Source: Variovorax paradoxus
Lineage (GTDB): Bacteria > Pseudomonadota > Gammaproteobacteria > Burkholderiales > Burkholderiaceae_C
NCBI RefSeq assembly: GCF_022009635.1
Contig: NZ_CP091716.1
Coordinates: forward strand, 2,557,001-2,621,000
Reading direction: 5' to 3'
DNA: 64,000 nucleotides
A model generated the notes under the pieces. The model was not told the DNA's origin. It did no database searches and worked only from the letters and a program-made list of their open reading frames with translations. A program made the position numbers and the translations under genes. This document shows, in pieces, positions 8,612 through 19,448 of the stretch (the stretch's first letter is position 1; each line of letters starts with the position of its first letter).

Positions 8612-10624
8612 TCAAGCGGACTTGAAAGGCTGTACTTGCTGCCACCAGTCCAACACCTGATCGATCGATTGCTCGATGGACAGCTGGGAGTTGTCGAGAT
8701 GGCGTGCGTCCTGCGCCGGCTTGAGAGGGGCGACGCTGCGGGATGAATCCCTGGCGTCGCGTGCTTCCAAGTCGGAGCGAAGACTGTCGAGTGTAGTCGA
8801 AATACCCTTTGAAATCAACTGCTTATGGCGCCGTTCGGCGCGCTCGGCGGCGCTGGCCGTGAGGAAGACCTTGAGCGTTGCGTCGGGGAAGATCACGGTG
8901 CCCATGTCGCGGCCGTCGGCCACCAGGCCGGGCAGCTGGCGGAAGCGCTGCTGCAGCGCCAGCAGCGCCTCGCGCACCGCGGGCAGCGTGGAGACGCGGG
9001 AGGCGTCCATGCCGGCGGCCTCGGTGCGGATCTCGTCGCTGACGTCTTCGCCGGCCAACAGCACCTTGCCCTCGGTGAATTGAAGAGGCAGGGCGGCGGC
9101 CAGGGCGGCGATCTGGGCTTCGTGCTGGGCGTCGGCGCTCAGGCCGGCGCGGCGCATGGCCAGGCCGGTCACCCGGTAGAGCGAGCCCGAATCGAGGTAG
9201 TGGTAGCCCAGCAGCCGCGCCACCTCGGCGGCCAGCGTGCCCTTGCCGGAGGCGGTCGGGCCGTCGATGCAGATCACCGGCACTTCGGTGGCTTCGGCCA
9301 CCGAGAACAGGGTCTCGAAGTAGTCGGGGAAGGTCTTGGCGACGCAGTGCGGATCGAGGATGCGCACCGGCACGCCGGCCGGGTTGAACGCCGCCAGCGA
9401 GAAGCACATGGCCACGCGGTGGTCGTCGTAGGTGTGGATGCTCGCCGGGCGCCAGCCGGCCTGCGCCAGCGGTTGCACGCGGATGAAGTCCGGCCCGGCC
9501 TCGACCGAGGCGCCGAGCTTCTTCAGCTCGTTGGCCATCGCGTCGATGCGGTCGGTTTCCTTCACGCGCCAGCTTGCGATATTGCGCAGCGTGGTCGGGC
9601 CGTCGGCATACAGCGCCATGACGGCCAGCGTCATCGCGGCGTCGGGGATGTGGTTGGCGTCCAGGTCGATGGCCTTGAGCGGCCAGGCGCCACGGCGCAC
9701 TTCGAGCCAGTTGGGGCCGCTGTCGACCTGTGCGCCCATCTGGCGGGCGGCGTCGATGAAGCGGATGTCGCCCTGGATCGAATCGGCGCCCACGCCCTCG
9801 ATGCGGATGCCGTCCTTGCCGGAAACGCCAGTGGCAATGGCACCCAGTGCTATGAAATAGCTAGCAGACGATGCGTCGGCCTCGACATGGATGTCGCCCG
9901 GCGAGCTGTATTGGCTGCCGGCCGGAATGGTGAAGCGTTCCCAGCCGTCGCGCCGCACCTGGATGCCGAAGCGCGCCAGCAGGTTCAGCGTGATCTCGAT
10001 GTAGGGCTTGGAGATCAGCTCGCCGACCACCTCGATCACGATGTCGCCGGCGGCCGCCAGCGGCAGCGCCAGCAGCAGCGCGGTCAGGAACTGGCTCGAT
10101 ACGTCGCCGCGCACGCGGATCGGGGTGTCGAGCGCCAGTTCGCCGTGCGGCACCGGATGGATGCGCAGCGGTGGATAGCCGGGGTTGCCGAGGTAGTCGA
10201 TGCGGCAGCCGAGCTGGGTCAGCGCGTCGACCAGGTCGCCGATGGGGCGCTCGTGCATGCGCGGCACGCCGCTCAGCTCGAATTCGCCGCCCAGCAGCGA
10301 CAGGGCGGCCGTGAGCGGGCGCATCGCGGTGCCGGCGTTGCCAAGGAACAGCGGCAGCAGCGTCTCGCTGGGCTTCAGCTTGCCGCCGAGGCCGGTGATG
10401 CGCAGCGTGTTGCCGTCCGGATCGATGCCGCAGCCGAGCGCGCGCAGCGCGGTGAGCATCACGCGGGTGTCGTCGGAATCGAGCAGGTCGTGGATGGTGG
10501 TGGTGCCGCTTGCGAGCGCCGCCAGCAGCAGCACGCGGTTGGAGATGCTCTTGGAGCCCGGCAGCCGGACCGTGCCGTCCGCGCCAGCAAGGGCCGGGAG
10601 GTCGAGGAAGGTCGTCGAGAACAT
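8612..10624 (-). CDS. aroA-cmk: bifunctional EPSP synthase / cytidylate kinase
   Basis: A 670-residue fusion. Residues 1-447 are 3-phosphoshikimate 1-carboxyvinyltransferase (Aro[45 protein letters not shown]), which makes EPSP from shikimate-3-phosphate and PEP. Residues 448-670 are cytidylate kinase (P-loop GPTASGKGT, then YLDSGSLYR and [13 protein letters not shown]), which phosphorylates CMP and dCMP. The join reads [15 protein letters not shown] with no stop or frameshift. Fusion of these adjacent genes is known in Comamonadaceae. The start at 10624 lies one base past the tyrA stop; the 25-codon upstream extension overlaps tyrA and is not family-like. Confidence 0.96.
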   Translation of the reverse strand: MFSTTFLDLPALAGADGTVRLPGSKSISNRVLLLAALASGTTTIHDLLDSDDTRVMLTALRALGCGIDPDGNTLRITGLGGKLKPSETLLPLFLGNAGTAMRPLTAALSLLGGEFELSGVPRMHERPIGDLVDALTQLGCRIDYLGNPGYPPLRIHPVPHGELALDTPIRVRGDVSSQFLTALLLALPLAAAGDIVIEVVGELISKPYIEITLNLLARFGIQVRRDGWERFTIPAGSQYSSPGDIHVEADASSASYFIALGAIATGVSGKDGIRIEGVGADSIQGDIRFIDAARQMGAQVDSGPNWLEVRRGAWPLKAIDLDANHIPDAAMTLAVMALYADGPTTLRNIASWRVKETDRIDAMANELKKLGASVEAGPDFIRVQPLAQAGWRPASIHTYDDHRVAMCFSLAAFNPAGVPVRILDPHCVAKTFPDYFETLFSVAEATEVPVICIDGPTASGKGTLAAEVARLLGYHYLDSGSLYRVTGLAMRRAGLSADAQHEAQIAALAAALPLQFTEGKVLLAGEDVSDEIRTEAAGMDASRVSTLPAVREALLALQQRFRQLPGLVADGRDMGTVIFPDATLKVFLTASAAERAERRHKQLISKGISTTLDSLRSDLEARDARDSSRSVAPLKPAQDARHLDNSQLSIEQSIDQVLDWWQQVQPFKSA

Positions 10625-10625
10625 C

Positions 10626-11516
10626 TCAGTTGTCCTGCTGCAGCGACGAGGTGTCGGTCGCCGGCTTCCAGGCAGCGCGGGTCTTGCTGGCGGCGGCAAT
10701 GGCTTGCTCCAGCCCCTGCAGGTCGCCCGCGGTCATCAGCGTTTCGAGGTCTTCGAGCGCCTTGCGGAAGGCCTGCGACTGCTCCAGCACCTGTTGGCGG
10801 TTGGCCAGCAGCACGTCGCGCCACATGACCGGGTCGCTGGCCGCGATGCGGGAGAAATCGCGGAAACCCGGGCCCGCGAGGCTCAGGAAGCGGTCGCCCT
10901 GCGGCTGGCTGGCGATGGCGTTGGTGTACGCGAAGGCCAGCAGGTGCGGCAGGTGGCTCACGGCGGCGAAGGCGGCGTCGTGCTCTTCGTGCGTCATGGT
11001 GACCACGTGCGCGCCGATGCCGCTCCACACCTGCGAGGCCCGCTGCACGTTGGAGCGCAGCGTGGTCTTCACCGGCGTCAGCACGACCTGGCGGCCATTG
11101 AAGAGCGAGGCCTCGGCGTGCTCGATGCCCGACAGCTCCTTGCCTGCGATCGGATGCGCCGGCACGAAGTTGGCGAACTGGCGCTGCAGCCCGTTGCGGG
11201 CGGCCTCGATCACGTCGCCCTTGGTCGAGCCGACGTCCATCACCAGCGTTTCGCTCGCGATGCCGTGGCGGATGGCCTTGAAGGTGGCTTCCGATGCAGC
11301 CACCGGCACCGCCAGCAGCACGATGTCGGCGCCCGACACCGCCAGCAGCGCCGAGGGCGCCGCCACGTCGATCACGCCTAGCTGGCGTGCCCGCTCGGTG
11401 GTGGAGGGCGACTTGCTGTAGCCCACCACGCGTTTCACCAGCTTCGCGCGCTTGAGCGCGAGCGCGAAGGAGCCGCCCATCAGGCCGCAGCCGATCAGTC
11501 CCAGTTGTTCGAACAT
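10626..11516 (-). CDS. tyrA: prephenate dehydrogenase
   Basis: A 296-residue NAD(P)-dependent enzyme that turns prephenate into 4-hydroxyphenylpyruvate for tyrosine synthesis. The Rossmann fingerprint is [19 protein letters not shown] at residues 6-24. Family landmarks include [11 protein letters not shown], the active-site region [14 protein letters not shown], and [17 protein letters not shown], with the catalytic histidine in the usual place. There is no fused chorismate mutase and no ACT domain. It sits between pheA and aroA-cmk with almost no spacing. Confidence 0.95.
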   Translation of the reverse strand: MFEQLGLIGCGLMGGSFALALKRAKLVKRVVGYSKSPSTTERARQLGVIDVAAPSALLAVSGADIVLLAVPVAASEATFKAIRHGIASETLVMDVGSTKGDVIEAARNGLQRQFANFVPAHPIAGKELSGIEHAEASLFNGRQVVLTPVKTTLRSNVQRASQVWSGIGAHVVTMTHEEHDAAFAAVSHLPHLLAFAYTNAIASQPQGDRFLSLAGPGFRDFSRIAASDPVMWRDVLLANRQQVLEQSQAFRKALEDLETLMTAGDLQGLEQAIAAASKTRAAWKPATDTSSLQQDN

Positions 11517-11535
11517 CTGTGTGTCTGCCCGCCGC

Positions 11536-12660
11536 TCAGGACTTGACGGGATAGGCGCCCAGCACCTTGTAGAAGGCGCAGAGTCCGCGCAGTTCGGCCA
11601 GCGCCGCGGCCACGTTGGGCTGCGAGGGGTGGCCGTCGAGGTCGATGTAGAAGTAGTACTCCCACTGGCCGGTGCGCGCGGGGCGCGACTCGAAGCGGGT
11701 CATCGACACGTTGTTCGCCTTCAGCGGCACCAGCAGGTCATGCACCGCGCCGGGCCGGTTGGGCACCGAGACGATCAGGCTGGTGCAGTCGCGGCCCGAG
11801 GCCGGCGGCATGGCCAGCGTCTGCGGCAGGCAGATGACGGAGAAGCGGGTGCGGTTGTACGAGTCGTCCTGGATGGCGTGCGCTACGATGTGCAGGCCGA
11901 AGCGGGTGGCGGCGCGTTCGCCGGCCAGCGCGGCCCAGGCCGGGTTGGTGGAGGCGAGGCGGGCGCCTTCGGCGTTGCTCGACACGGCGCGCCGTTCGGC
12001 GTTCGGCAGGTGCTTGGACAGCCAGGTCTGGCACTGGGCCAGCGCCTGCGGATGGGCCAGCACGGCTTCCACGCCTTCGAGCGAGTTGCTGCTGCGCAGG
12101 AGGTGGTGGCGCACCAGCAGGCTGACTTCGCCTACGACATGGGTGGGCGAGTGCAGGAAAAGGTCGAGCGAACGCGTGACCACGCCTTCGGTCGAGTTCT
12201 CGACGCCGACCACCCCGTACTGGGCGCTGCCGGCGGCCGTGGCGTGGAACACCTCGTCGAAGCTGGCGCAGTAGATCAGGTCGGCGGCGCCGCCGAAGTA
12301 ATCGATGGCGGCCTGTTCGCAGAAAGTGCCTTCGGGGCCGAGAACGGCCACGCGCTGGGGCGATTCGAGCGCCAGGCAGGCCGACATGATCTCGCGCCAG
12401 ATGGCCGCCACATGGAGGTCCTTGAGCGGACCTCCGTTGCTCTTCTGCATCTTGTCGATGACCTGCGCCACGCGATCGGGGCGGAAGAACGGCGTGCCCT
12501 CGCGCTTCTTGACCTCGCCGACCAGCTCGGCCACATGGGCCCGCTCATTGAGCAGGCTGAGCAGTCGCTGGTCGAGCGAGTCGATCTGCACGCGCAGATC
12601 GGCCAGGCTTTCGGAGTTATCGGAAGGAGAGGAGGGTGGTGTGGGGGCGGAGGCGGTCAT
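11536..12660 (-). CDS. pheA: chorismate mutase / prephenate dehydratase
   Basis: A 374-residue P-protein from the ATG at 12660 (a TTG four codons upstream is also possible). The N-terminal 15-105 segment is an AroQ-type chorismate mutase (LRVQIDSLDQRLLSLLNERA, KVKKREGTPFFRPDR-like block). The middle is the dehydratase (VAVLGPEGTFCEQAA, VGVENSTEGVVTRSLDLF). The C-terminal ACT domain carries SLIVSVPNRPGAVHDLL and FESRPARTGQWEYYFYIDLDGH, the phenylalanine-binding ESRP motif, so feedback inhibition by phenylalanine is likely. It makes phenylpyruvate from chorismate. Confidence 0.95.
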   Translation of the reverse strand: MTASAPTPPSSPSDNSESLADLRVQIDSLDQRLLSLLNERAHVAELVGEVKKREGTPFFRPDRVAQVIDKMQKSNGGPLKDLHVAAIWREIMSACLALESPQRVAVLGPEGTFCEQAAIDYFGGAADLIYCASFDEVFHATAAGSAQYGVVGVENSTEGVVTRSLDLFLHSPTHVVGEVSLLVRHHLLRSSNSLEGVEAVLAHPQALAQCQTWLSKHLPNAERRAVSSNAEGARLASTNPAWAALAGERAATRFGLHIVAHAIQDDSYNRTRFSVICLPQTLAMPPASGRDCTSLIVSVPNRPGAVHDLLVPLKANNVSMTRFESRPARTGQWEYYFYIDLDGHPSQPNVAAALAELRGLCAFYKVLGAYPVKS

Positions 12661-12689
12661 CGGTGCGAGCAACTGAGCGGAGCATGCGC

Positions 12690-13820
12690 CTAGGCATGCG
12701 ATCGCTCGAATTCTCGCATGTAGCCCACGAGTGCCTGCACCCCTTCCAGCGGCATGGCGTTGTAAATGCTGGCGCGCATGCCGCCGACCGACTTATGGCC
12801 CTTGAGCTGCAGCAGCCCGGCTTCGCGCGCGCCGGCCAGGAAGGCCTCGTTGCGGCCTTCGTCAGCCAGGAAGAACGGCACGTTCATGCGTGAGCGGCAG
12901 CCGGGGTCGATGCGGTTGGCGTAGAAGTCGGAGCCGTCGATGAAGTCGTACAGCAGCTTCGCCTTCGCGATGTTGCGCTGCTCCATGGCCGCGACGCCGG
13001 TGAACTCGCCTTCCTTCTGTTGCAGCAGCCACTGGAACGTGAGCCCCGCCATGTAGATGCCCCAGGTCGGTGGGGTGTTGTACATGGAGTTGTTGTCGGC
13101 CACGGTCTTGTAGTTGAACGCGCTGGGGCAGATCTCGAGGGCGTGGCCGAGGAGGTCGTCACGCACGACGACGATCGTCAGGCCGGCCGGGCCGAGGTTC
13201 TTCTGCGCGCCGCCGAAGGCCAGGCCCACGCGGCTCCAGTCGACGCTGCGCGAGGCGACGTGCGACGAGAAATCGATGACCAGCGGGGCATTGCTGCCGA
13301 GCGCCGCCAGGTCGGGCAGCTGCTGGAATTCGATGCCGTTGATGGTCTCGTTGGAGCACACATGCACGTACGAGGCGTCCTTGGACAGCTGCCAGGTCGC
13401 GGGATCGGGCAATCGGGTGTGCTGGTCGTCGGCGTTGCTAGCAATCACGCGCGCGGTGCAGTAGCGCTGCGCTTCCTTGTGCGACTTGGCGCTCCAGCTG
13501 CCGGTGATGACGAAGTCGGCGGTCTTGCCGCGCGACAGGTTCAGCGGAACGATGGCGTTCTCGCCGAGGCCGCCGCCCTGCATGAACAGGACGTGGAAAT
13601 TGGAGGGCACGGCCAGCAGCGTGCGGATGTCGGCTTCGGCCTGCGTGCAGATCGAGCCGAATTCCTTGCCGCGATGGCTCATTTCCATCACGCTCATGCC
13701 GCTGCCGTGCCAGTCGAGCATTTCGGAGGCAGCGCGTTGCAGCACCGCCTCCGGCATGGCAGCCGGACCGGCCGAAAAGTTGTAGGGGCGCTTGCCGGCC
13801 GGCGTCTGCTGCTGGGTCAC
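12690..13820 (-). CDS. serC: phosphoserine aminotransferase
   Basis: A 376-residue class V aminotransferase that makes 3-phosphoserine from 3-phosphohydroxypyruvate and glutamate, and also serves pyridoxal phosphate synthesis in bacteria that use the DXP-dependent route. Landmarks are [32 protein letters not shown], the PLP lysine in [20 protein letters not shown], and [14 protein letters not shown]. It is followed closely by pheA, a gene pairing common in Proteobacteria, and starts 6 bp after the DUF2059 gene stop. Confidence 0.96.
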   Translation of the reverse strand: MTQQQTPAGKRPYNFSAGPAAMPEAVLQRAASEMLDWHGSGMSVMEMSHRGKEFGSICTQAEADIRTLLAVPSNFHVLFMQGGGLGENAIVPLNLSRGKTADFVITGSWSAKSHKEAQRYCTARVIASNADDQHTRLPDPATWQLSKDASYVHVCSNETINGIEFQQLPDLAALGSNAPLVIDFSSHVASRSVDWSRVGLAFGGAQKNLGPAGLTIVVVRDDLLGHALEICPSAFNYKTVADNNSMYNTPPTWGIYMAGLTFQWLLQQKEGEFTGVAAMEQRNIAKAKLLYDFIDGSDFYANRIDPGCRSRMNVPFFLADEGRNEAFLAGAREAGLLQLKGHKSVGGMRASIYNAMPLEGVQALVGYMREFERSHA

Positions 13821-13826
13821 GTTGCT

Positions 13827-14402
13827 TTACTTCTTGGCTGGTGCCTTGGCCGGAGCCTTGGCGGCGGGAGCCTCGGTCGGAGCGCCGAGGGCCTTGGCGA
13901 CGTTTTCGTCGAGTGCGCGCATCTTGGGTTCGATGGTGGCGCGCGTGTCGGCCACCAGCTTTTCCGTGAGAGCGGTCTGCATCTTCGGGTTCAGGTCCTG
14001 GTACTTCTTGCTCAGGGGCGAGTTGATCCAGGCCAGCAGTTGCTTGAGCTCGTCTTCGCTGAAGTTCTGCTCGAGCAGGGGGGTCAGGGCGCCAGGAGCC
14101 AGTTGCACGGCCTTGTCGCGCACGATCGGGTAGGCGTCGTCGAAGTACTTCTTCAGCTCTGCGTCGGCGGCCTTGGCGGCTGCTTCACGCTTGGCTTCCG
14201 GCACCTGCGTCTGCAGGTACTGCGAACCCGCCTGTGCGATCGGAGCGCTCGATTGCTCGACCAGGCCGCGCGCCAGCGATTCGATGCCGGGGCGCTGGAT
14301 GTCGATGAACTGCTTGATGAGCGTGGCCTTGTCCTGGGCCATGACGGCCATCGAACTGCTAGCCAGGGCGACCGTCAGAAGTGCGAGTTTGATTTTTTTC
14401 AC
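13827..14402 (-). CDS. exported DUF2059 protein
   Basis: A 191-residue protein with a signal peptide (about residues 1-22, ending in SMAVMAQD). The following mainly helical domain, ending in [22 protein letters not shown], matches the DUF2059 family of unknown function. The C-terminal 20 residues are an Ala/Lys/Pro tail with repeated APAK. It starts with GTG, and the start overlaps the gyrA stop (GTGA). Its place between gyrA and serC is recurrent in Comamonadaceae; no function can be assigned. It is probably periplasmic. Confidence 0.8.
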   Translation of the reverse strand: MKKIKLALLTVALASSSMAVMAQDKATLIKQFIDIQRPGIESLARGLVEQSSAPIAQAGSQYLQTQVPEAKREAAAKAADAELKKYFDDAYPIVRDKAVQLAPGALTPLLEQNFSEDELKQLLAWINSPLSKKYQDLNPKMQTALTEKLVADTRATIEPKMRALDENVAKALGAPTEAPAAKAPAKAPAKK

Positions 14403-17044
14403 TGAGGATTCTCCGTTGAAGATGAGGAAGTATCGTCCGCGTCAGGCTCGGTTTCGCCATTTGCGTCGTTTTCGACGATACGTTGCAGCCCGCTGAGTTT
14501 GGCGCCTTCGTCGAGCCCGATCAGCGTGACGCCTTGCGTCGCACGACCCAGTTCGCGAATTTCGGCAACCCGCGTGCGTACAAGCACGCCCTTGTCGGTA
14601 ATGAGCATGATCTCATCATCCGAATGCACGAGTGTGGCGGCAACGACCTTGCCGTTGCGCTCACTCTGTTGAATCGCGATCATGCCTTTGGTTCCACGGC
14701 CGTGGCGCGTGTATTCCGTAATGCTTGTGCGTTTTCCGTAACCGTTTTCGGTCGCGGTGAGCACGCTCTGCTGCTCGTCCTCGGCCACCAGCATGGCGAT
14801 CACGCCCTGGCCCGCCTCGAGCGACATGCCGCGCACGCCGCGGGCATTGCGGCCCAGCGGGCGGACGTCTTCCTCGTCGAAGCGCACGGCCTTGCCGCCG
14901 TCGCTGAAGAGCATCACGTCGTGCTTGCCGTCGGTGAGGGCGGCGCCGATCAGGTAGTCGCCTTCATCGAGGTTCACGGCAATGATGCCGCCCTTGCGCG
15001 GGTTGTTGAACTCGTCGAGCGCGGTCTTCTTGACGGTGCCCATCGAGGTCGCCATGAACACGTACTGGTCGGCCGGGAAGTTGCGCTTTTCACCGGTGAG
15101 GGCAAGCGCGACGTTGATCTTCTCGCCTTCCTGCAGCGGGAACATGTTGACGATGGGCCGGCCGCGCGAGCCGCGTGAACCTGCCGGCACTTCCCACACC
15201 TTGAGCCAGTACAGCCGGCCGCGGTTCGAGAAGCACAGGATGTAGTCGTGCGTGTTGGCGATGAAGAGCTGGTCGATCCAGTCGTCGTCCTTGGTGGCGG
15301 TGGCCTGCTTGCCGCGGCCGCCGCGCTTCTGGGCACGGTACTCTCCCAGCGGCTGGCTCTTGATGTAGCCGCTGTGCGAGAGCGTCACCACCATGTCGGT
15401 CGGGGTGATCAGGTCTTCGGTCGAGAGGTCGTAGGCGCTGTGCTCCACCAGGCTGCGGCGCGCGCCGATCTTCGACTGGCCGAACTCCTGCTTGATGGTG
15501 CCCAGCTCTTCGCCAATGATGGTCGAGACGCGCTCGGGCTTGGCCAGGATGTCGAGCAGGTCGTCGATCTCGGCCATGACGTCCTTGTACTCGGCCACGA
15601 TCTTGTCCTGCTCGAGGCCGGTCAGGCGCTGCAGGCGCATCTGCAGGATTTCCTGGGCTTGCGTGTCCGACAGGCGGTAGAGGCCGTCGCCCCCCATGCC
15701 GTACTCGCGCTCGAGGCCCTCGGGGCGGTAGTCGTCGGCGTTGATCACGCCGCCGTCGGCGCGCGAGCGCGTGAGCATTTCGCGCACCAGCTTGCTGTCC
15801 CAGCTGCGGGTCATGAGCTCGGCCTTGGCGACCGGCGGCGTGGGCGACTCGCGGATGATGCGGATGAACTCGTCGATGTTCGCCAGCGCCACCGCCAGGC
15901 CTTCGAGCACGTGGCCGCGTTCGCGTGCCTTGCGCAGGTTGAAGACGGTGCGGCGCGTGACCACTTCGCGGCGGTGCTGCAGGAAGACCTGGATCAGGTC
16001 CTTCAGGTTGCACAGCTTGGGCTGGCCGTCGACCAGCGCCACCATGTTGATGCCGAAGGTGTCCTGCAGCTGCGTCTGCTTGTAGAGGTTGTTGAGCACG
16101 ACTTCGGGCACTTCGCCGCGCTTGAGTTCGATCACCAGTCGCATGCCCGACTTGTCGGACTCGTCCTGGATGTGGCTGATGCCTTCGATCTTCTTTTCGT
16201 GCACCAGCTCTGCCATGCGCTCCTGCAGCGTCTTCTTGTTGACCTGGTAGGGGAGCTCGTCGACGATGATCGCCTGGCGCTGGCCGCGGTCGATGTCCTC
16301 GAAGTGGCACTTGGCGCGCATCACGACCTTGCCGCGGCCGGTGCGGTAGCCGTCCTTCACGCCGTTGATACCGTAGATGATGCCGGCGGTGGGGAAGTCG
16401 GGCGCCGGCACGATTTCCATCAATTCGTCGATGGAGGCCTCGGGGTTGCGAAGCAGGTACAGGCAGGCGTCGACGACCTCGTTCAGGTTGTGCGGCGGAA
16501 TATTGGTGGCCATGCCGACCGCAATACCGCCGGAGCCATTGACCAGCAAATTGGGCAACTGGCTCGGCAGCACTTTCGGCTCTTTTTCGGAGCCGTCGTA
16601 ATTGTCCTGAAAGTCGACAGTTTCCTTGTCGATATCGGCCAGCATTTCGTGCGCAATTTTGGCCAGCCGGATTTCCGTATAACGCATTGCGGCCGCGTTG
16701 TCTCCATCGACCGACCCGAAGTTGCCCTGGCCGTCGACCAGCATGTGGCGCATGGAGAAGTCCTGGGCCAGCCGCACGATGGTGTCGTAGACCGACTGGT
16801 CGCCGTGCGGGTGGTACTTACCGATCACGTCGCCGACGATACGGGCCGACTTCTTGTACGGCCGGTTCCAGTCGTTGTTGAGTTCGTGCATCGCGAAGAG
16901 CACGCGGCGGTGTACCGGCTTGAGGCCGTCACGGGCGTCGGGAAGCGCTCGGCCGACGATCACGCTCATGGCGTAATCGAGATAGCTGCTACGCATTTCC
17001 TCTTCAAGACTGATGGGCAGGGTTTCTTTTGCGAAGGAGGTCAT
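14399..17044 (-). CDS. gyrA: DNA gyrase subunit A
   Basis: An 881-residue type IIA topoisomerase subunit, which breaks and rejoins DNA to introduce negative supercoils with GyrB. The N-terminus is [16 protein letters not shown]; the winged-helix region has [17 protein letters not shown] and the catalytic tyrosine in [11 protein letters not shown]. The C-terminal beta-pinwheel contains the GyrA-box-like QKRGGRGKQ. In the quinolone-resistance region the motif reads GDQSVYD, so position 83 is Gln where E. coli has Ser and 87 is Asp. The acidic tail is rich in Asp/Ser. The start at 17044 fits the family; a 50-codon upstream extension does not. Confidence 0.97.
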   Translation of the reverse strand: MTSFAKETLPISLEEEMRSSYLDYAMSVIVGRALPDARDGLKPVHRRVLFAMHELNNDWNRPYKKSARIVGDVIGKYHPHGDQSVYDTIVRLAQDFSMRHMLVDGQGNFGSVDGDNAAAMRYTEIRLAKIAHEMLADIDKETVDFQDNYDGSEKEPKVLPSQLPNLLVNGSGGIAVGMATNIPPHNLNEVVDACLYLLRNPEASIDELMEIVPAPDFPTAGIIYGINGVKDGYRTGRGKVVMRAKCHFEDIDRGQRQAIIVDELPYQVNKKTLQERMAELVHEKKIEGISHIQDESDKSGMRLVIELKRGEVPEVVLNNLYKQTQLQDTFGINMVALVDGQPKLCNLKDLIQVFLQHRREVVTRRTVFNLRKARERGHVLEGLAVALANIDEFIRIIRESPTPPVAKAELMTRSWDSKLVREMLTRSRADGGVINADDYRPEGLEREYGMGGDGLYRLSDTQAQEILQMRLQRLTGLEQDKIVAEYKDVMAEIDDLLDILAKPERVSTIIGEELGTIKQEFGQSKIGARRSLVEHSAYDLSTEDLITPTDMVVTLSHSGYIKSQPLGEYRAQKRGGRGKQATATKDDDWIDQLFIANTHDYILCFSNRGRLYWLKVWEVPAGSRGSRGRPIVNMFPLQEGEKINVALALTGEKRNFPADQYVFMATSMGTVKKTALDEFNNPRKGGIIAVNLDEGDYLIGAALTDGKHDVMLFSDGGKAVRFDEEDVRPLGRNARGVRGMSLEAGQGVIAMLVAEDEQQSVLTATENGYGKRTSITEYTRHGRGTKGMIAIQQSERNGKVVAATLVHSDDEIMLITDKGVLVRTRVAEIRELGRATQGVTLIGLDEGAKLSGLQRIVENDANGETEPDADDTSSSSTENPQ

Positions 17045-17230
17045 GAGCGAGGTGCTGGCGGCAGGAAGGCGAAATTTTACGCTGTGAGGGGTGTCGCACC
17101 GCCGCAACACAAGGCGTCTATTCCGCCTCCGTCCTACGCTTCGGGGGCGTCCAGCGGCCTGTTTGCCAAAGACCCTATGGCACAATCGCCTCAACGTTTT
17201 GGGTGGTGGTCACTTAAAGCGTCCTTGATT

Positions 17231-17252
17231 CGCAGCGCGGCTGCGGCTTTTT
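17231..17252 (+). terminator. terminator-like hairpin in the ompA leader
   Basis: CGCAGC (17231-17236) and GCTGCG (17240-17245) form a 6-bp stem with a 3-base loop, followed by GCTTTTT. It ends a few bases before the AAGAGGAG ribosome binding site of the OmpA-family gene. It may be an attenuator or a 5'-end stabiliser. Confidence 0.45.
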
Positions 17253-17268
17253 CCCCAAGAGGAGAACC

Positions 17269-17919
17269 ATGAAGAAACTGAATAAAGTGGCGATGATGTT
17301 TGCAGTCGCTGCGCTCGCCACTGCCGCCGGCGCGCAGACCCGTGTCACCGCTGCGGACGGCGGTCCTACGATCGACAACTGGCAAAACGGCACCGGCGAA
17401 CTGGTTTGGAAGAACGGCACGAACGAACTGTGCTGGCGCGATGCCAACTGGACGCCCGCAACGGCTGCCGCTGGTTGCGACGGTGCTCTGGTTCCTGCCG
17501 CTCCGGTCGCTGTGGCTCCGACGCCTGTCGCTCCGGTTCCCCCGACGCCTCAGCAAGTCGCCGCTTCGAAGGTGACCTTCGCTGCTGACGCCTTCTTCGA
17601 CTTCGACAAGTCGGTTCTGAAGCCCGAAGGTCGCGCGAAGCTGACCGATCTGGTCGAGAAGATCCGTGGCGTCAACCTCGAAGTGATCATCGCTGTGGGC
17701 CACACCGACTCGATCGGTACGGTTCCCTACAACCAGCGTCTGTCGGTCCGTCGCGCCGAAGCTGTCAAGGCCTTCCTGGTCTCGAAGGGCATCGAACGCA
17801 ACCGCGTCTACACCGAAGGCAAGGGCAAGTCGCAGCCTGTGGCTGACAACAAGACCAAGGAAGGTCGCGCCAAGAACCGTCGCGTGGAAATCGAAGTGGT
17901 CGGCACCCGCGCCAACTAA
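17269..17919 (+). CDS. OmpA-family outer membrane protein
   Basis: A 216-residue protein with a signal peptide (residues 1-22, ending TAAGAQ). A short region with WQNGTGELVWKNGTNELCWRDANW follows, then a Pro/Val/Ala-rich linker (about residues 78-105) and a C-terminal OmpA peptidoglycan-binding domain: FAADAFFDFDKSVLKPEGRA, VGHTDSIGTVPYNQRLSVRR, and the terminal NRRVEIEVVGTR. It lacks the eight-strand OmpA barrel, so it probably tethers the outer membrane to peptidoglycan. The ribosome binding site AGAGGAGA is strong and codon use looks biased to C-ending codons, which suggests high expression. It is divergent from gyrA. Confidence 0.92.
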   Translation: MKKLNKVAMMFAVAALATAAGAQTRVTAADGGPTIDNWQNGTGELVWKNGTNELCWRDANWTPATAAAGCDGALVPAAPVAVAPTPVAPVPPTPQQVAASKVTFAADAFFDFDKSVLKPEGRAKLTDLVEKIRGVNLEVIIAVGHTDSIGTVPYNQRLSVRRAEAVKAFLVSKGIERNRVYTEGKGKSQPVADNKTKEGRAKNRRVEIEVVGTRAN

Positions 17920-17943
17920 TCAATCGATTTCATCGATCATGAA

Positions 17944-17968
17944 AACCCCGCTACGGCGGGGTTTTTTT
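17944..17968 (+). terminator. intrinsic terminator after the OmpA-family gene
   Basis: AACCCCGC (17944-17951), loop TACG, GCGGGGTT (17956-17963), then a T-run. An 8-bp stem with a very stable C(UACG)G tetraloop. Confidence 0.93.
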
Positions 17969-18048
17969 ATGCCTGTTGAATTAGTGCCTGCTCATTCGAC
18001 AAAGCCTGCCCGGTGTTTACCGGGCATTGCTCGTTTCATAATCGCTGT

Positions 18049-18768
18049 ATGACAGAAAACGTGAATGCCGATCCGGCCGAACTGGCCAAGTTTTCAGAAC
18101 TGGCCCATCGCTGGTGGGATTTGGAAAGCGAATTCCGCCCGCTGCACGAAATCAATCCATTGCGTCTGGAATGGATTGACGGTATTGCGCCTATATCGCA
18201 GCGCCGAGTGCTCGATATCGGCTGCGGCGGTGGCATCCTGGCCGATTCGATGGCTCGCAAGGGCGCGGAAGTGCTGGGTATCGACCTGGCCGGCAAGGCG
18301 CTCAAAGTGGCGCAGCTTCATGCACTCGAAGCAGGCACGCGCAGCGTGAAGTACCGCGAGATCAGTGCCGAGGCACTGGCCGCTCAACAGCCGGGCAGCT
18401 TCGATGTCGTCACCTGCATGGAAATGCTCGAGCATGTGCCACAACCGGCTTCGGTGATCCAGGCCTGCGCCGCGCTGGTCAAGCCGGGCGGCTGGGTGTT
18501 TTTCTCGACCATCAACCGTAACCTGAAGTCCTTCATGCTGGCTATCGTGGGCGCCGAATACGTGCTCGGCATGCTCCCACGCGGGACGCATGAATATGCG
18601 AAGCTGATCCGCCCCAGCGAACTGGCGGCCTATTGCCGCGCCGCCGGGCTCGACCTGCGGCACACCCGTGGCATGGAGCACAACCCGTTGACGCGCCGCT
18701 ACTGGCTCAGCGGCGACACCAGCGTCAACTACATGTTCGCCACCCAGAAGCCGGGTGCTCCAGCATGA
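18049..18768 (+). CDS. ubiG: ubiquinone biosynthesis O-methyltransferase
   Basis: A 239-residue SAM-dependent methyltransferase acting on both O-methylation steps of ubiquinone synthesis. Motif I is [15 protein letters not shown], followed by [18 protein letters not shown]; the UbiG block [26 protein letters not shown] is very clear, as are [11 protein letters not shown] and [24 protein letters not shown]. The ATG at 18049 is preferred over an upstream ATG because family members begin about ten residues before the [10 protein letters not shown] block. It overlaps gph by four bases (ATGA), so the two are translationally coupled. Confidence 0.96.
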   Translation: MTENVNADPAELAKFSELAHRWWDLESEFRPLHEINPLRLEWIDGIAPISQRRVLDIGCGGGILADSMARKGAEVLGIDLAGKALKVAQLHALEAGTRSVKYREISAEALAAQQPGSFDVVTCMEMLEHVPQPASVIQACAALVKPGGWVFFSTINRNLKSFMLAIVGAEYVLGMLPRGTHEYAKLIRPSELAAYCRAAGLDLRHTRGMEHNPLTRRYWLSGDTSVNYMFATQKPGAPA

Positions 18769-19436
18769 GCGGCGTCTCGAAGACTCAGGCCGTGCTGTTC
18801 GACCTCGACGGCACGTTGATCGACAGCGCACCCGATCTGGGAGCCGCAGCCGACAAGATGCGCACCGATCGCGGCCTGGCGTCCTATCCGCTCGAAAGAT
18901 ACCGACCGATGGCGGGTGCCGGCGCACGGGGCATGCTCGGCGTGGCCTTCGGCATCACCCCTGAGTCGCCCGAGTTCGACGAACTGCGCGAAGAGTTCTT
19001 CGTGACTTATGAGCGTCGCATGCTGCTCAACACGCAGGTGTTCGACGGCGTCCAGGCGTTGATAGAGGCGCTGCGCGAGCAGGGCTTGCTGTGGGGCGTT
19101 GTCACCAACAAATCGATGCGATTCACCGATCCGCTGACGCGCGCCATCCCGCTCTTCGAGACCGCAGGCGCGGTGATCAGCGGCGACACCACGCCGTTCG
19201 CCAAGCCGCATCCCGAGCCGCTGCATGAGGCCGCACGCAGGCTCGGCGTGCCGTCAGAAGCCTGCATGTACGTGGGTGACGACGAGCGCGACATCATCGC
19301 GGGCCGCGCAGCGGGCATGCGTACGGTTGCCGCGACCTACGGCTACATGGGTTCGCAGGCAGATTCGGCCCTCTGGAAGGCCGACGCATCAATATCTTCG
19401 CCCATGGAGCTCTTGAAGTTACTCAATAGCGCCTAA
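18765..19436 (+). CDS. gph: phosphoglycolate phosphatase (HAD family)
   Basis: A 223-residue HAD hydrolase. Motif I is [16 protein letters not shown] with the nucleophilic Asp; motif II is VVTNKS; the lysine is in KPHPEPL; motif IV is [17 protein letters not shown]. This is the Gph pattern: removal of 2-phosphoglycolate formed during DNA repair or oxygenase side reactions. The gene is coupled to ubiG, a conserved pair in Burkholderiales. The stop codon TAA is part of the likely -10 element of the following ssrA gene. Confidence 0.92.
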   Translation: MSGVSKTQAVLFDLDGTLIDSAPDLGAAADKMRTDRGLASYPLERYRPMAGAGARGMLGVAFGITPESPEFDELREEFFVTYERRMLLNTQVFDGVQALIEALREQGLLWGVVTNKSMRFTDPLTRAIPLFETAGAVISGDTTPFAKPHPEPLHEAARRLGVPSEACMYVGDDERDIIAGRAAGMRTVAATYGYMGSQADSALWKADASISSPMELLKLLNSA

Positions 19437-19439
19437 AAT
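19412..19439 (+). promoter_or_regulatory. sigma-70 promoter of ssrA
   Basis: CTTGAA/TTGAAG (19412-19418) and TAAAAT (19434-19439) with a 15-16 bp spacer; the mature tmRNA 5' end lies 9 bases after the -10. It sits inside the 3' end of gph. Confidence 0.6.
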
Positions 19440-19448
19440 GGTTCTCTT

